Shown here piece by piece: positions 1 to 9,368 of a stretch of 64,000 nt of DNA. The translations under genes and the position numbers were made by a program. The notes below the pieces were generated by a model. That model worked only from the letters and a program-made list of their open reading frames with translations. It did not search any database and was not told the DNA's origin. The stretch covers positions 96,547 through 160,546 of the forward strand of contig JAJYDC010000005.1 of assembly GCA_021777835.1 (NCBI GenBank). The letters run 5' to 3'. Each line of letters opens with the position of its first letter. Positions within the stretch are counted from its first letter, which is position 1. This stretch comes from Bacteroidota bacterium (GTDB lineage Bacteria > Bacteroidota > Ignavibacteria > Ignavibacteriales > Ignavibacteriaceae).

Positions 1-410
1 AATGATTAAAGATTTCGGTCACTAGTGCCAATAAAAAAAGAAACAGGTGAAAATAGCAATAGCTTAAGCTAAATATCGGTTCCCCTTATCGCTATTCGTT
101 AAGACCACTGCTATTTTCTATAATGCTGATTAAGTAACCATTTAAGCCAAACTTAAGTATACTTGTCAAAACAAATATTATACCATGTAAAATTTATCAC
201 ATATATACGAATTAACAATATATTGTATTAAATATATTCTTTTTTATAAGAAATTGTCACAAGAACATTTTTATAATTGAGAGAGAGAGAAATGCAAGAA
301 TAAATCCTAGATATAAAAAATAGGAATTGATTTTGGCAGAATGGCAAAGTTAGGGGTGAAATCGGGAAATAGTTTTTTGATGACATATAATGAATTAGTT
401 GTTTGAATGC

Positions 411-480
411 GGGGTAAAGTTTTTTTGGGGGATTATCCCTCATAATTCCCAGACTAATAGTCTGGGCTACGGGGAGGAAT
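411..480 (+). repeat. Dispersed repeat, copy 1, with 19-base palindrome
   Basis: This segment begins GGGGTAAAG, contains GGGGGATTAT and ends in the palindrome CCCAGACTAATAGTCTGGG (448-466, nine-base arms, one-base centre) followed by GCTACGGGGAGGAAT. The same succession recurs at 744-810 with scattered substitutions, so this is a dispersed repeat rather than a chance hairpin. Confidence 0.7.
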
Positions 481-525
481 TGGAGGGGAAGTTAGAGTGT
501 GCACTGAGTGAATGATTTTTAGGAT

Positions 526-541
526 CAGGGCTAAAGCCCTG
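526..541. repeat. Short palindrome, AGGGCT-AA-AGCCCT type
   Basis: CAGGGCT and AGCCCTG flank an AA spacer, giving a seven-base perfect stem. It is one of three palindromes of the form GGGCT-N2-AGCCC between 526 and 659. Confidence 0.6.
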
Positions 542-560
542 GTTGAGGGGGGGCAATGTA

Positions 561-580
561 CCCCAGGCTGAAGCCTGGGG
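561..580. repeat. Short palindrome CCCCAGGCT-GA-AGCCTGGGG
   Basis: Two nine-base arms pair perfectly around a GA spacer. There is no T-run after it, so it does not look like a standard terminator. It belongs to the local palindrome cluster. Confidence 0.6.
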
Positions 581-643
581 TTAATGGTGAAGAAATACAA
601 GGACAAGTAGGAGTAGATGTGTGCCAGGAATTTTTTAGAAGTT

Positions 644-659
644 AGGGGCTAAAGCCCCT
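644..659. repeat. Short palindrome AGGGGCT-AA-AGCCCCT
   Basis: Seven-base perfect arms flank an AA spacer. Same family as the hairpins at 526-541 and 561-580. Confidence 0.6.
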
Positions 660-743
660 CGTGTTTTGGATGTTAGTTTTTTCATTTTAAAATGTGGGAT
701 GCTTAAGGAAGTTTCACTTATTACTCTTTAGTTGTAACTAATT

Positions 744-810
744 GGGGTGAAGCTTTTTGGGGGATTATCTGTCATATTTCTCAGACTGATAGTCTGGGCT
801 ACAGAGGAGG
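744..810 (+). repeat. Dispersed repeat, copy 2
   Basis: A diverged copy of the 411-480 segment: GGGGTGAAG, GGGGGATTAT, then CAGACTGATAGTCTG (782-796) and GGGCTACAGAGGAGG. Differences from copy 1 are point changes scattered along the whole length. Confidence 0.65.
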
Positions 811-819
811 AAGAATTCA

Positions 820-851
820 CAGACTAATAGTCTGGGCTACGGGGGAGGAAT
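820..851 (+). repeat. Dispersed repeat, partial copy 3
   Basis: Only the palindromic 3' part is present: CAGACTAATAGTCTG (820-834) followed by GGCTACGGGGGAGGAAT. It lies right after copy 2, so the palindromic end is the shared core of the family. Confidence 0.65.
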
Positions 852-1008
852 GAGGGAGCAAGAATTTATAATGTGAGGTAACATGAACTGAACAATATTA
901 TCTTTAAGGATAATATCAGTCATATTGAATTGCATCATAGGGTATAGGGGAAAATAAAGAGCACAATAATATGTTCTCTGAATTACTTTTGGATTTTATG
1001 AGAGCAGC

Positions 1009-1203
1009 TTACAGTTTTGCAATAATTTCAATGAAAAATATCTCTAAGCCAAAAGCTAAGACCACAACAATTCCTGTAATAATGCGCCTCTTTACTATAT
1101 CTCTTCTTCTAATTTCAGTAAAATCTAAATGATTAGATTCTCTTTCCCTTAAATAATCGCCATCTGTAATTGACCATTTTTTACCGGTAGATTGTTCAGT
1201 CAT
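1009..1203 (-). CDS. Small single-pass membrane protein, unknown
   Basis: A 64-residue protein with a charged N-terminal half, a run of basic residues (RRRDIVKRR, about 32-40) and one hydrophobic segment at about 41-62, predicting a single membrane span with the N-terminus in the cytoplasm. The start is preceded by AAAGGAAAA at good spacing, which supports translation. I do not recognise a family. It stands alone between the repeat region and the divergent kinase gene at 1467. It could be a spurious frame, but the ribosome binding site and clear span argue for a real gene. Confidence 0.5.
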   Translation of the reverse strand: MTEQSTGKKWSITDGDYLRERESNHLDFTEIRRRDIVKRRIITGIVVVLAFGLEIFFIEIIAKL

Positions 1204-1466
1204 ACGTTTTCCTTTGACTATTTATGATTATAAGTATTGAAATTTCAGCTTATATTATTACTAATATTTACAGAATAAAGGGAACCAGGGACTAATATCA
1301 TGCCATTCGCATTTTAGGTAAAATATTCACAATTCTCATAAATGATCGGAAAAAATTACCTGGTAATGGGTAAAAATTGCCTGGGAATTTATTTTACAGG
1401 CAAATAAAAAAATTTAGCTATAAATTGAATTAGTCTTAAAAACATCATATTTTGCGCCGGAAATCA

Positions 1467-3080
1467 ATGCTTAAAATTATTTACGACACAATAGAAATTA
1501 TTTGCAGATCAAGCGGAAGCTGTGGCAGCATCGTTTTGAGTGAGAGAGACTCTTCTTATGAAGTTCTAGCTTATTACTATGAAAAAGGATTTTCCCCAAA
1601 CGAAATCAACCAATCAATTATTAATTCTTTAAGGAAAGAACAGCTAAGCCTTTCTGAGCAAACGTCTTCTAAAGTGCTGACAGATTTGCTAAGAACCGAA
1701 AAACTAAAATCTTTTTATTTTCATCCTTTTCGTAAGCAAGCTGAGAATGACACCGTTTATGCCTTAGTTCTTTTATCATCAAAGTTAAATTTCTATACTA
1801 AGTCTAAGGCTAAAACAATAGACCTAATTGCAGGTCTATTACAAAGTCAATTAGAGACAATAGGAAATAAAGCTATTCATCAAGGAACTCATAAACCTGA
1901 AAATGCAACATCCGACGACTATAAAAACAAATTAGAGACTGTAAAAAAAATAGCAGGCGAGTTTATTTTCCTTCTAAATAAAGAAGGTTACTTTGCAGAG
2001 GTAAATCCATACGGAGCATCATCGCTTGATTACGATGCAGCAGAGATTATAGGCAAACACTTTACGGATTTAGTATCGAGGAAAGAGCAAGCAAATTCGG
2101 CTAAATCATTTCAGCAAATATTGAAGAGGAAAAAAGCAGTATCATTTGAAACAATTTTTATCTCAAAATTCGGAAACGAAATACGTTATGAAATTAAGTG
2201 TAAGCCTTTATATAAAGACGATGAATTAACCGGAGTTATCGGTACCGGGAGAAATATTTCAGAACTAAGAATGTATGAAGACAAATTAAATGATTTAGAG
2301 ACAAAGTTAAAAGAAGCGCAAAGAATCATTGCAATAGAGAGGCAGAGATCAAAAAGGCAAAAATCCTTTTTGGATGAAATGAATAATATGAAGAGCGACT
2401 TCGTTTCAAATATTTCGCATGAATTAAGAACTCCGCTTGCTTCAATTATTGGGTTCTCTGAAACTATTACTTCAGACTCAAGTATGCCGGATGAAATGAA
2501 AACTGAGTTCATCAATATAATACTTAATGAAGGGAAGCGGCTTGCAAAGCTAGTAAACGACCTGCTTGACATCTCTCGATTTGAAGACGATAATATATTT
2601 GTTGTTAAATCCGAATTCGACATAATAGCAGTTTTAAAAGAGGTAATAAATCTAAATCGCAGCGCTATCAATAAAAAAAATATTACTCTAACAAGTGAAA
2701 TATTCGACGAAAATATTATTTTAAATGCCGACAAAGGAAAAATTTTTCTAGTACTTGATAGCATAATCAAAAATGCTATAAAACAGACTCAAAATAACGG
2801 GAGGATAATTATTACTGCTCAAAGCCTTTATAAAGAATTTGAAATAACTGTAAGCGATACAGGTGTCGGAATACCTGAAACCGATTTGCATTCAATATTC
2901 AAAAAATTTCAGCGCGTAAAATTCCTAGACCAAACCCCGGAGGATACCGGACTTAACTTGGTTTTTATAAAACAAATTGTAGATTTGCATAAAGGATTTA
3001 TTGCTATTCAGAGTGAAATTAATAAAGGCACAACAGTTATAATTAAATTACCAAGAGATTTAACGAGTTCAATAAATTAA
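1467..3080 (+). CDS. PAS-containing sensor histidine kinase
   Basis: A cytoplasmic sensor kinase that should phosphorylate the regulator encoded next. Residues about 1-130 form an N-terminal sensor region of GAF-like character, about 150-270 a PAS domain, then a short coiled coil, a HisKA domain with the phospho-accepting His at about 318 in SNISHELRTPL, and an HATPase with N-box NAIKQ and G1 box DTGVGIP. The G2 box reads DTGLNLV where GTGLGLS is usual, so ATP binding or lid movement may be altered. No membrane segments are seen. The ATG at 1467 has GGAAA upstream; an in-frame TTG at 1452 would add five residues but lacks a ribosome binding site. The regulator gene starts nine bases after the stop. 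Confidence 0.9.
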   Translation: MLKIIYDTIEIICRSSGSCGSIVLSERDSSYEVLAYYYEKGFSPNEINQSIINSLRKEQLSLSEQTSSKVLTDLLRTEKLKSFYFHPFRKQAENDTVYALVLLSSKLNFYTKSKAKTIDLIAGLLQSQLETIGNKAIHQGTHKPENATSDDYKNKLETVKKIAGEFIFLLNKEGYFAEVNPYGASSLDYDAAEIIGKHFTDLVSRKEQANSAKSFQQILKRKKAVSFETIFISKFGNEIRYEIKCKPLYKDDELTGVIGTGRNISELRMYEDKLNDLETKLKEAQRIIAIERQRSKRQKSFLDEMNNMKSDFVSNISHELRTPLASIIGFSETITSDSSMPDEMKTEFINIILNEGKRLAKLVNDLLDISRFEDDNIFVVKSEFDIIAVLKEVINLNRSAINKKNITLTSEIFDENIILNADKGKIFLVLDSIIKNAIKQTQNNGRIIITAQSLYKEFEITVSDTGVGIPETDLHSIFKKFQRVKFLDQTPEDTGLNLVFIKQIVDLHKGFIAIQSEINKGTTVIIKLPRDLTSSIN

Positions 3081-3089
3081 GGAATAATA

Positions 3090-4472
3090 GTGAACAAATT
3101 AATCTTCATAGTAGATGACGAACTTGCAATATCAAAACTTTTATCTTACTGGGTAAAAGAAAAATGGAAGTATGATATAGAGGTATTTAATAACGGCGAA
3201 GACGTCCTCAAGCGATTGAGCGCTAAACCCGACTTAATACTTCTTGACATAATGCTTCCCGGGATGAACGGTATAGAAATCCTAAAAAAAGTAAAGCAGT
3301 ACGATGAAAATCTTCCGGTTATAATCTTGTCTGCTCAAGGAAGTATAGAAGTTGCGGTTGAAGCACTAAAGTATGGGGCATTTGATTATTTCCCAAAGCC
3401 AATAGATACTCAGAGGCTTGAACCAGCAATCAAGAATGCGGTTAAGAGTTATGATCTTACAAAAGAAATAGAAAATCTAAGAGAGAACGTTAAAAAGGAA
3501 TACAGTTTTGATAATATAATTTCTGCCGACGGTAAAATGCAGGATGTATTTAAGTTAGTATCTAAGATTTTGAATAATGATATTACAGTACTCATTCATG
3601 GTGAAAGCGGAACAGGCAAAGAATTAGTAGCCCGGGCAATACATTATAACGGAAAAAGAAAAGACAATCCGTTTATAGTAGTAAACTGCGCATCAATTCC
3701 GCGCGAGCTATTAGAGAGTGAATTATTCGGACACGAGAGAGGATCCTTTACCGGTGCACATCAACGTAAACTAGGTAAGTTTGAGATTGCTAACGGAGGA
3801 ACTCTGTTTCTTGATGAGGTCGGCGAACTTGAAATGCTGCTTCAAGCAAAACTGCTTCGTGTAATCCAGGAAAGAGAATTTGAAAGAGTCGGCGGTACAG
3901 AACTAATTAAAACTGATGTTAGAATTCTTTCTGCTACTAATCGCGACTTAAAGAAAGCAGTAGACGAGAAGAACTTCCGCGAAGATCTATTTTATAGATT
4001 AAATTCTTTTCCAATAAATATTCCTCCATTGCGACAGCGCAGAGGAGATATTTTAGTCTTAGCACAGCACTTCCTCGATACATTTAACAAGAAATTAGGT
4101 AAAAGTATAAAAGGGTTCTCAAAGAAGGCAATCAAGTTAATATATGAATATAATTGGCCGGGGAATATTCGTGAAATGGAAAATACAATAGAACGATGCA
4201 TGATTATAACCGAAAAAGATATCATTGATATTGATGATTTGCCTGTGCATATTAAAATGTCTGAAACTTCAGGTACAGTGGAACTGGACAATCCGCTGTT
4301 TGGTGATGAAAATGTTATTCCTTTTGAGAAACTGAAAGAGGAATCGATCAGGCATGCATTGAAAGTAACTAACGGAAATATAGTTGAAGCTGCAAAAAAG
4401 CTTCAACTTGGGCGAGCAACCATTTACAGACTAATGGAAAAATATAAAATAGAAAACCGCTCAATTGAATAA
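3090..4472 (+). CDS. NtrC-family sigma-54-dependent response regulator
   Basis: A transcription activator of the NtrC family, 460 residues, a normal length. Order: receiver domain (about 1-120, acceptor Asp in LILLDIMLPGMNG), AAA+ domain (about 140-380) with Walker A GESGTGKE and Walker B TLFLDEVGEL, then a Fis-type HTH at the C-terminus (GNIVEAAKKLQLGRATIYRL). The sigma-54 contact loop is GSFTGA rather than GAFTGA, a tolerated variant. The start is GTG with AAGGA upstream, nine bases after the kinase stop, so the two make a cognate pair. Its targets cannot be read from the sequence; the neighbouring STAS and PP2C genes are candidates. Confidence 0.93.
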   Translation: MNKLIFIVDDELAISKLLSYWVKEKWKYDIEVFNNGEDVLKRLSAKPDLILLDIMLPGMNGIEILKKVKQYDENLPVIILSAQGSIEVAVEALKYGAFDYFPKPIDTQRLEPAIKNAVKSYDLTKEIENLRENVKKEYSFDNIISADGKMQDVFKLVSKILNNDITVLIHGESGTGKELVARAIHYNGKRKDNPFIVVNCASIPRELLESELFGHERGSFTGAHQRKLGKFEIANGGTLFLDEVGELEMLLQAKLLRVIQEREFERVGGTELIKTDVRILSATNRDLKKAVDEKNFREDLFYRLNSFPINIPPLRQRRGDILVLAQHFLDTFNKKLGKSIKGFSKKAIKLIYEYNWPGNIREMENTIERCMIITEKDIIDIDDLPVHIKMSETSGTVELDNPLFGDENVIPFEKLKEESIRHALKVTNGNIVEAAKKLQLGRATIYRLMEKYKIENRSIE

Positions 4473-4502
4473 ACAACATTATAATAATTATAGGTTCTAA
4501 AT

Positions 4503-4841
4503 ATGGATTTCATTAAAGAAACGATAAATGACATTGTAGTAGAGACCGTAAACTTAACCAGAGCAACTTTAAAGGAAGCTGAAGAATTTAAGAAAACACT
4601 CGGATTTGAAATAGAATTAGGCGCAAGGAAAATTATAGTCGATCTAACCGAATGTGAATTTATCGACTCTACTTTTCTAGGAGCATTAGTCATTTCACTA
4701 AAAAAAATGACTGCGCTAGGCGGAGACTTACGACTTGTTGGATTTCAGCCGGCAGTCCATTCAATGTTTGAACTGACAAGAATGTACCGTGTCTTTGAAG
4801 CTTTCAAAACTAAAAAGGAAGCCATAGAGAGCTTCAAATAG
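4503..4841 (+). CDS. STAS-domain anti-sigma factor antagonist
   Basis: A 112-residue single STAS domain of the SpoIIAA/RsbV type. The conserved loop IDSTFLGALV (about residues 57-66) contains the serine that in this family is phosphorylated by an anti-sigma kinase and dephosphorylated by a PP2C phosphatase. The PP2C gene lies 53 bases downstream, so the pair looks like two parts of a partner-switching system. No RsbW-type kinase is found in the window; it is either elsewhere or replaced. It may instead control a c-di-GMP or chemotaxis output, as some STAS proteins do. Confidence 0.88.
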   Translation: MDFIKETINDIVVETVNLTRATLKEAEEFKKTLGFEIELGARKIIVDLTECEFIDSTFLGALVISLKKMTALGGDLRLVGFQPAVHSMFELTRMYRVFEAFKTKKEAIESFK

Positions 4842-4894
4842 TCAGAAGTGTGAAATGATTTTAGGATAATTTTCCGGGGTAGTGAAAACGTACT

Positions 4895-6460
4895 ATGAAG
4901 AATTTTGAAAATAAATCTATCCTTATCGTTGACGATGACATTACAATTAGAAAAATTATAAGCCATCATCTAAAAAACGTAGAATATTCTGTTTATGAAG
5001 CAGAAAGTGCTCAACAAGGATTTGATCAATTAGCAAAAAATAAAATTGATCTAGTACTTTGCGACGTTACAATGACAGAAATGGATGGGTTTTCTTTCTG
5101 CAAGAAAGTAAGGGAAAACGAAAACTACCGGGTCTTGCCTTTCATATTTGTTACCGCAAAAAGCTCAATGGAAGACAAATCAAAAGCACTTGAGGTCGGC
5201 GGTGACGATATTATAACAAAGCCATTCAATGTAGATGAATTGATCCTCAAAGTCCAATCTCTTATACGCCGCTCGGATATTTATAAAGTTTATGGAGTTA
5301 AAAAGAATTTAGAGCAGTCTTTTTCAGAGAGTACAGTTAAAATTCTATTAGTTGACGATGACTCAACGCTTGCAAAGCTTTTTCAATATAATTTGAACAA
5401 GGCGGGTTTTGAGTGTGAAACTGCTTCCAACCCTGAAGAAGGATTCATTAAGGCAAAAAAGAATATTCCAGATTTAATTATTTCAGATATAATGATGCCC
5501 GATATAGATGGATTTCAGTTTCGAAAAATGCTGCTTGCAGAACCGCAACTTAAAGCAATCCCGTTTGTTTTCTTAACCTCAAAGAGTGAAGAAGATGATA
5601 TTTTAGTAGGATACGATCTTGGAATAACGGACTACGTATTGAAAACCGCAGGCCCTCGAGTGGTTGTTGCAAAGGTAAGCGCAATAATTAAAAGCCTGGG
5701 GAAGGAAAGGCAAAAGATTGTCAGCGAACTTCATCATGCAGCAGATTCGTTACGTATAAAAGTAGTTCCTGAAAACTTTCCAACATTTGCAGGCTTTGAA
5801 ATAAAACATTGGCATCAGCCATTTCAGGGAATTCCCGGAGGCGATTTTATAGATTATTTTTCACTGGATGAAAATAATCTTGCTGTAATACTTGGTGATG
5901 TTATGGGTAAGAAATGGGGGGCATGGTATTTCGCATTTGCATATGCCGGTTATGTAAGAAGTGCCATAAGAGTTGCACTAGAAACGACAAAGGAATTTAT
6001 TCCGAGTCAACTTTTGCAGCAAGTAAATAAATCTGTTTATCAAGATGCCAAAATTTCTGAAGTATTTGCTACACTATCGATTGTAATTATAAACAATAAG
6101 TCAAACTCCTTAAAATATAGTGGAGCAGGAGATTTGCCTATAATATATAAGAACGGAATTACAGGCGAGGTTAAAAAGCTACAGTCCAATGGATTGCTGC
6201 TCGGCTTTGTAGAGCAGGGAAATTATCAAGACATATCCTTTACATTTGGAAAGAACGATTCAATTTTTATGGTAACGGATGGCATTATCGAGTCAAGAAA
6301 TACTGCCGGAGAACAATTCGGTTCCGTCAAGCTAGCCGAAATAATAAAGGATATAAATTCAGAAACAGATGCTCTTGAGGAGATTAAAAAAGAATTTAGA
6401 CTTTTCACAAATGACAAATTCGAAGACGACGTAAGTTTAATTTCAATTTGCTTAAAGTAA
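4895..6460 (+). CDS. Double-receiver PP2C (RsbU/SpoIIE-type) phosphatase
   Basis: A 521-residue response regulator with an enzymatic output. Two receiver domains are in tandem (about 4-120, acceptor Asp in VLCDVTMTEMDG; about 148-265, acceptor Asp in IISDIMMPDIDG), followed by a PP2C-like SpoIIE domain (about 290-520) with the metal-binding sequences GGDFIDYF and VILGDVMGK and the C-terminal DDVSLI. The likely substrate is the phosphorylated STAS protein encoded just upstream. Both receivers keep the acidic pocket and the C-terminal Lys (first: TKPFN), although the second has LKTAG where LKP is usual, so its Lys is kept but the following Pro is lost. It faces prfA convergently. Confidence 0.9.
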   Translation: MKNFENKSILIVDDDITIRKIISHHLKNVEYSVYEAESAQQGFDQLAKNKIDLVLCDVTMTEMDGFSFCKKVRENENYRVLPFIFVTAKSSMEDKSKALEVGGDDIITKPFNVDELILKVQSLIRRSDIYKVYGVKKNLEQSFSESTVKILLVDDDSTLAKLFQYNLNKAGFECETASNPEEGFIKAKKNIPDLIISDIMMPDIDGFQFRKMLLAEPQLKAIPFVFLTSKSEEDDILVGYDLGITDYVLKTAGPRVVVAKVSAIIKSLGKERQKIVSELHHAADSLRIKVVPENFPTFAGFEIKHWHQPFQGIPGGDFIDYFSLDENNLAVILGDVMGKKWGAWYFAFAYAGYVRSAIRVALETTKEFIPSQLLQQVNKSVYQDAKISEVFATLSIVIINNKSNSLKYSGAGDLPIIYKNGITGEVKKLQSNGLLLGFVEQGNYQDISFTFGKNDSIFMVTDGIIESRNTAGEQFGSVKLAEIIKDINSETDALEEIKKEFRLFTNDKFEDDVSLISICLK

Positions 6461-6499
6461 TTTGCAATTCGGGGAATGGTGTGAAAGTGAATATAAAGA

Positions 6500-7579
6500 T
6501 TAGGCTTCTGTAGTAGCCTGAAGTTTTTCCGCACGGTCTGCAATTTTTAACTGTTCAATAAGTTCGTGAAGATCGCCTTCCATAATATTCGAGAGGTTGT
6601 AAAGAGTTAAACCAATTCTATGGTCAGTAACCCTATTCTGCGGATAGTTATAAGTTCTGATTTTATCACTTCTGTCTCCGCTTCTAACCATTGATTTTCT
6701 TTGAGCAGAGATTTCAGCATTTTGTTCCTTTAGTTTCGCGTCATACAAACGAGCACGCAAGACCTTCATAGCCTTTTGGCGATTTTTCAATTGAGATCTT
6801 TCATCCTGGCATTGAACAACAATCCCCGTGGGAATATGAATAATTCGTACGGCAGTTTCAACCTTGTTAACATTTTGTCCGCCTGCTCCTCCGGATCTAA
6901 ATATATCTATTCTAAGTTCATTTGGATTTATCTCTACTTGCACATCTTCAGCTTCGGGGAGGACAGCAACAGACGCGGCAGAGGTATGTACACGTCCATT
7001 AGCCTCGGTAGAGGGCACTCGTTGCACGCGATGAACACCGCTTTCAAACTTTAATTCGCTAAAGACATTTGCGCCGCTTACCGAACAGACAACTTCTTTA
7101 ATACCGCCTAAACCAGTGTCGTTTATATCGATTAAATCGACTTTCCATCCCTTAGTCTCAGCATAGCGAGAGTACATTCTGAACAATTCACCGGCAAACA
7201 ATGCAGCCTCTTCTCCTCCGGTGCCGGCGCGGATTTCCATAATTATATCTTTATTATCATTAGGATCTTTAGGTAACAGAAGAAATTTTATTTCTTCTTC
7301 CAGCTTAAATCTTTCATTTTGAAGCTCGAAAAGTTCATTCTTTGCGTAGTCAATTAGCTCCTTATCCACGCCATCATAAATTATTTGGTTATCGTCTTCT
7401 ATATTTTTAATTACTAAAGTATACTTATCAAAGGCAGTAATAATATTGATAAGGTCGCTTCTCTCTTTACTAAGGGCGACAATCTTATCACGGTCATTCA
7501 TGTAAGAAGGGTCGGAAAGTTGTTGATTTATTTTATCAAATCTTTCCTTAATTCTATTTAATTTTTCAATCAATTCCAT
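6500..7579 (-). CDS. prfA: Peptide chain release factor 1
   Basis: RF1 recognises UAA and UAG stop codons and triggers peptide release on the ribosome. The 359-residue length is typical. The catalytic GGQ loop is seen in [11 protein letters not shown] at about residue 230, where Gln is normally methylated, and the PCRF domain comes before it. The stop-codon recognition region carries [13 protein letters not shown], in which the PxT-type tripeptide (PST here) is in the RF1 place rather than the RF2 SPF. It is transcribed alone on the minus strand, convergent with the phosphatase gene. Confidence 0.96.
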   Translation of the reverse strand: MELIEKLNRIKERFDKINQQLSDPSYMNDRDKIVALSKERSDLINIITAFDKYTLVIKNIEDDNQIIYDGVDKELIDYAKNELFELQNERFKLEEEIKFLLLPKDPNDNKDIIMEIRAGTGGEEAALFAGELFRMYSRYAETKGWKVDLIDINDTGLGGIKEVVCSVSGANVFSELKFESGVHRVQRVPSTEANGRVHTSAASVAVLPEAEDVQVEINPNELRIDIFRSGGAGGQNVNKVETAVRIIHIPTGIVVQCQDERSQLKNRQKAMKVLRARLYDAKLKEQNAEISAQRKSMVRSGDRSDKIRTYNYPQNRVTDHRIGLTLYNLSNIMEGDLHELIEQLKIADRAEKLQATTEA

Positions 7580-7793
7580 TTAAGCTTCAAATTTTGTGCG
7601 GCAAATATAGCAAAGAGCCGCGTGAAAATCTAAGTGCTTATTTTTGAACTTCTGATATTGGATTGAATAACGGATGTAAGATGATTGCTTAATACAGTTA
7701 TCTTTTAATATCTGATTTTTATGGCAACAAATTCAGAATATTGAGAAAGCTTTCTAGAAATTTCATGAAATGCTGATCGGAAAATATCCTAAG

Positions 7794-9092
7794 TTATTTT
7801 GATAATATTTTATTTATAACGGATTTACCACTCATCAACTCATATAAAAATAGAGATAAAACCGGAACGTACTCGAACAACAGAACCAGATTGTATTCTT
7901 TCCAAACGCCGTAAAGTTGATAATTTATAATTGTAAAGACTGTCAGGCTAATTAAGCTAGTAAATGCGATACCGCTCCATTTTGGAATAAACGGAAGCAA
8001 AATTAACAGCCAGCTTAAATACCATGGGTGAACTACAGGTGAAAAGATAAAAAGTAGAAAAAGCGATAAGTATATTTTGACACCAAAATCCTTTTTACTC
8101 AAAATTACAGGTAGGTAAGAAATAAGAAGCAATGCAGCGCAAATAAGTCTGGTTCTTTGATTATCCCGAATGAATGAATCAAGTATGTCAAAGATTATTC
8201 CGTTGAAAGTCCAATTTTCGGTAAACTTCATCAGAGCCTGAAACGGCGAGCCTGAAAATATAAAAGGTAGATACATCAAGGCAGTTATTGCCAACGGGAT
8301 AACGATAGCTTTTATTCTTTCCCGGAAAGTCTTTTCATTAAAAAATATTATAGGGAGCAGAATTAATCCTAATGGTTTAACGCATATTGATAAGCCTATA
8401 AAAAAATAACTCCAGTTTTTCTTATTACTTATATAAAAGTAGATTGCAAATACTAGAAGAGGAAGCCCAAATCCATCAACGTGCGCATCAATAAAGAATT
8501 GAAATAGCGGAAGGGGAGACAATGCATAAATCAAAATATTTTTATAGTCCAAATTCAGCTTTTTAATAATTAAGTATATTCCGAATATTGTCATGATATC
8601 AAATAGGAAAAGAAGCAGTTTTATTCCTATAAAACTTTCGCCGCCAATTTTGTACGAAAGATAGAAAAGAAATTGTGCGAGCGGGGGATAAATAGTTTTC
8701 ATTTCAGGATAATTTACCAGTGCAGGAAGAATTGAAGAATGAAGTTTTGCAAGGGCAATATTATCAGGTGCAAATTCATATGGATTTATTCCGCTTGCCA
8801 TTACTTTACCATCCCATACGTATCTATAATAATCATCAGAGCCAATCGGGTGAAGGGAAATTAGGGCTGTTCGCAGAATTAAGGCTAAAGCAATAAGGCT
8901 AAAAATATAACCAGCCGGAATCTTATATTTTAAAATAAACCAACAAATTAGTACATAAAGAATAGAAGATGCTAAATATACAATTGCGTAGTTTATCACC
9001 GGTTTGTAGGTAAGAGCCGCAAAAAGTAAAAACAGAAGCGCAAAAACAATTGTAAGCGATATAAAGTAGAATTTATGGATTTTCTTCATCAT
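7794..9092 (-). CDS. Polytopic membrane glycosyltransferase (GT87/mannosyltransferase-like)
   Basis: About 432 residues with around ten hydrophobic spans. The first large loop has SDDYYRYVWDGKV followed by GINPYEFAP, a signature of GT-C fold enzymes that use polyprenyl-phosphate sugars (GT87 and related mannosyltransferases); the Asp pair would be catalytic. It probably adds a sugar on the outer face of the inner membrane. I chose the ATG at 9092 (protein begins MMKKIHKF). An in-frame TTG at 9155 would add 21 hydrophobic residues but has no ribosome binding site. The acceptor is unknown. It is not in an operon with prfA, since 214 bases separate them. Confidence 0.8.
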   Translation of the reverse strand: MMKKIHKFYFISLTIVFALLFLLFAALTYKPVINYAIVYLASSILYVLICWFILKYKIPAGYIFSLIALALILRTALISLHPIGSDDYYRYVWDGKVMASGINPYEFAPDNIALAKLHSSILPALVNYPEMKTIYPPLAQFLFYLSYKIGGESFIGIKLLLFLFDIMTIFGIYLIIKKLNLDYKNILIYALSPLPLFQFFIDAHVDGFGLPLLVFAIYFYISNKKNWSYFFIGLSICVKPLGLILLPIIFFNEKTFRERIKAIVIPLAITALMYLPFIFSGSPFQALMKFTENWTFNGIIFDILDSFIRDNQRTRLICAALLLISYLPVILSKKDFGVKIYLSLFLLFIFSPVVHPWYLSWLLILLPFIPKWSGIAFTSLISLTVFTIINYQLYGVWKEYNLVLLFEYVPVLSLFLYELMSGKSVINKILSK

Positions 9093-9270
9093 GTTATTCT
9101 TTATTATGATTAATAAAATAATCAAAAGCTTAATAAAGCCAAAGGAACAATGCAAATTGACAGATAAGTTACATGAATGTCTGTACTTCTAAATAAATCT
9201 TTGTGCAGTAATAAAAATCATTAATAATTGAGTCGAATAAGGTAAGAAACAGTATGTATGGGAAATCAAT

Positions 9271-9297
9271 TAAAATTAAAAGCATTTTTTTCGATAA
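9271..9297 (+). promoter_or_regulatory. Sigma-28 (FliA)-type promoter motif
   Basis: TAAA at 9271-9274, exactly 15 bases, then TTCGATAA at 9290-9297. Enterobacterial FliA promoters read TAAA-N15-GCCGATAA. The same form occurs before cheW and the TonB-like gene in this window. It ends 71 bases before the unknown gene at 9369. Confidence 0.7.
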
Positions 9298-9368
9298 TGA
9301 ATTAGGATTCTTCCGCAAAAAGGAGAATTACGAGTAAATAACTGCAATTAGAGCGAAAAACAAGCTGA

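Larger units (their letters stand above)
1..1008. other. Non-coding, repeat-rich region
   Basis: I see no convincing gene here. The region holds several short perfect palindromes and copies of one ~65 bp segment (listed separately). Near the left edge are a 10-base inverted repeat (49-58 with 109-118) and a perfect 12-base palindrome TAGCTTAAGCTA at 60-71, of unknown meaning. The only open frame (228-443, minus) runs through the repeats and has no family resemblance. Confidence 0.6.

Noticed and set aside
228..443. Minus-strand open frame of 71 residues
   Set aside because: It runs through the dispersed repeat at 411-480, has low-complexity content and no clear ribosome binding site.
448..834. 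CRISPR-like array
   Set aside because: The palindromes differ in sequence and are not spaced regularly; there are no spacers of constant length and no cas genes.
6461..6499. Terminator between the phosphatase gene and prfA
   Set aside because: No stem followed by a T-run is visible in the 39-base convergent gap.
9093..9155. Longer N-terminus (TTG start) for the membrane glycosyltransferase
   Set aside because: No ribosome binding site before the TTG; ATG at 9092 is the better start.
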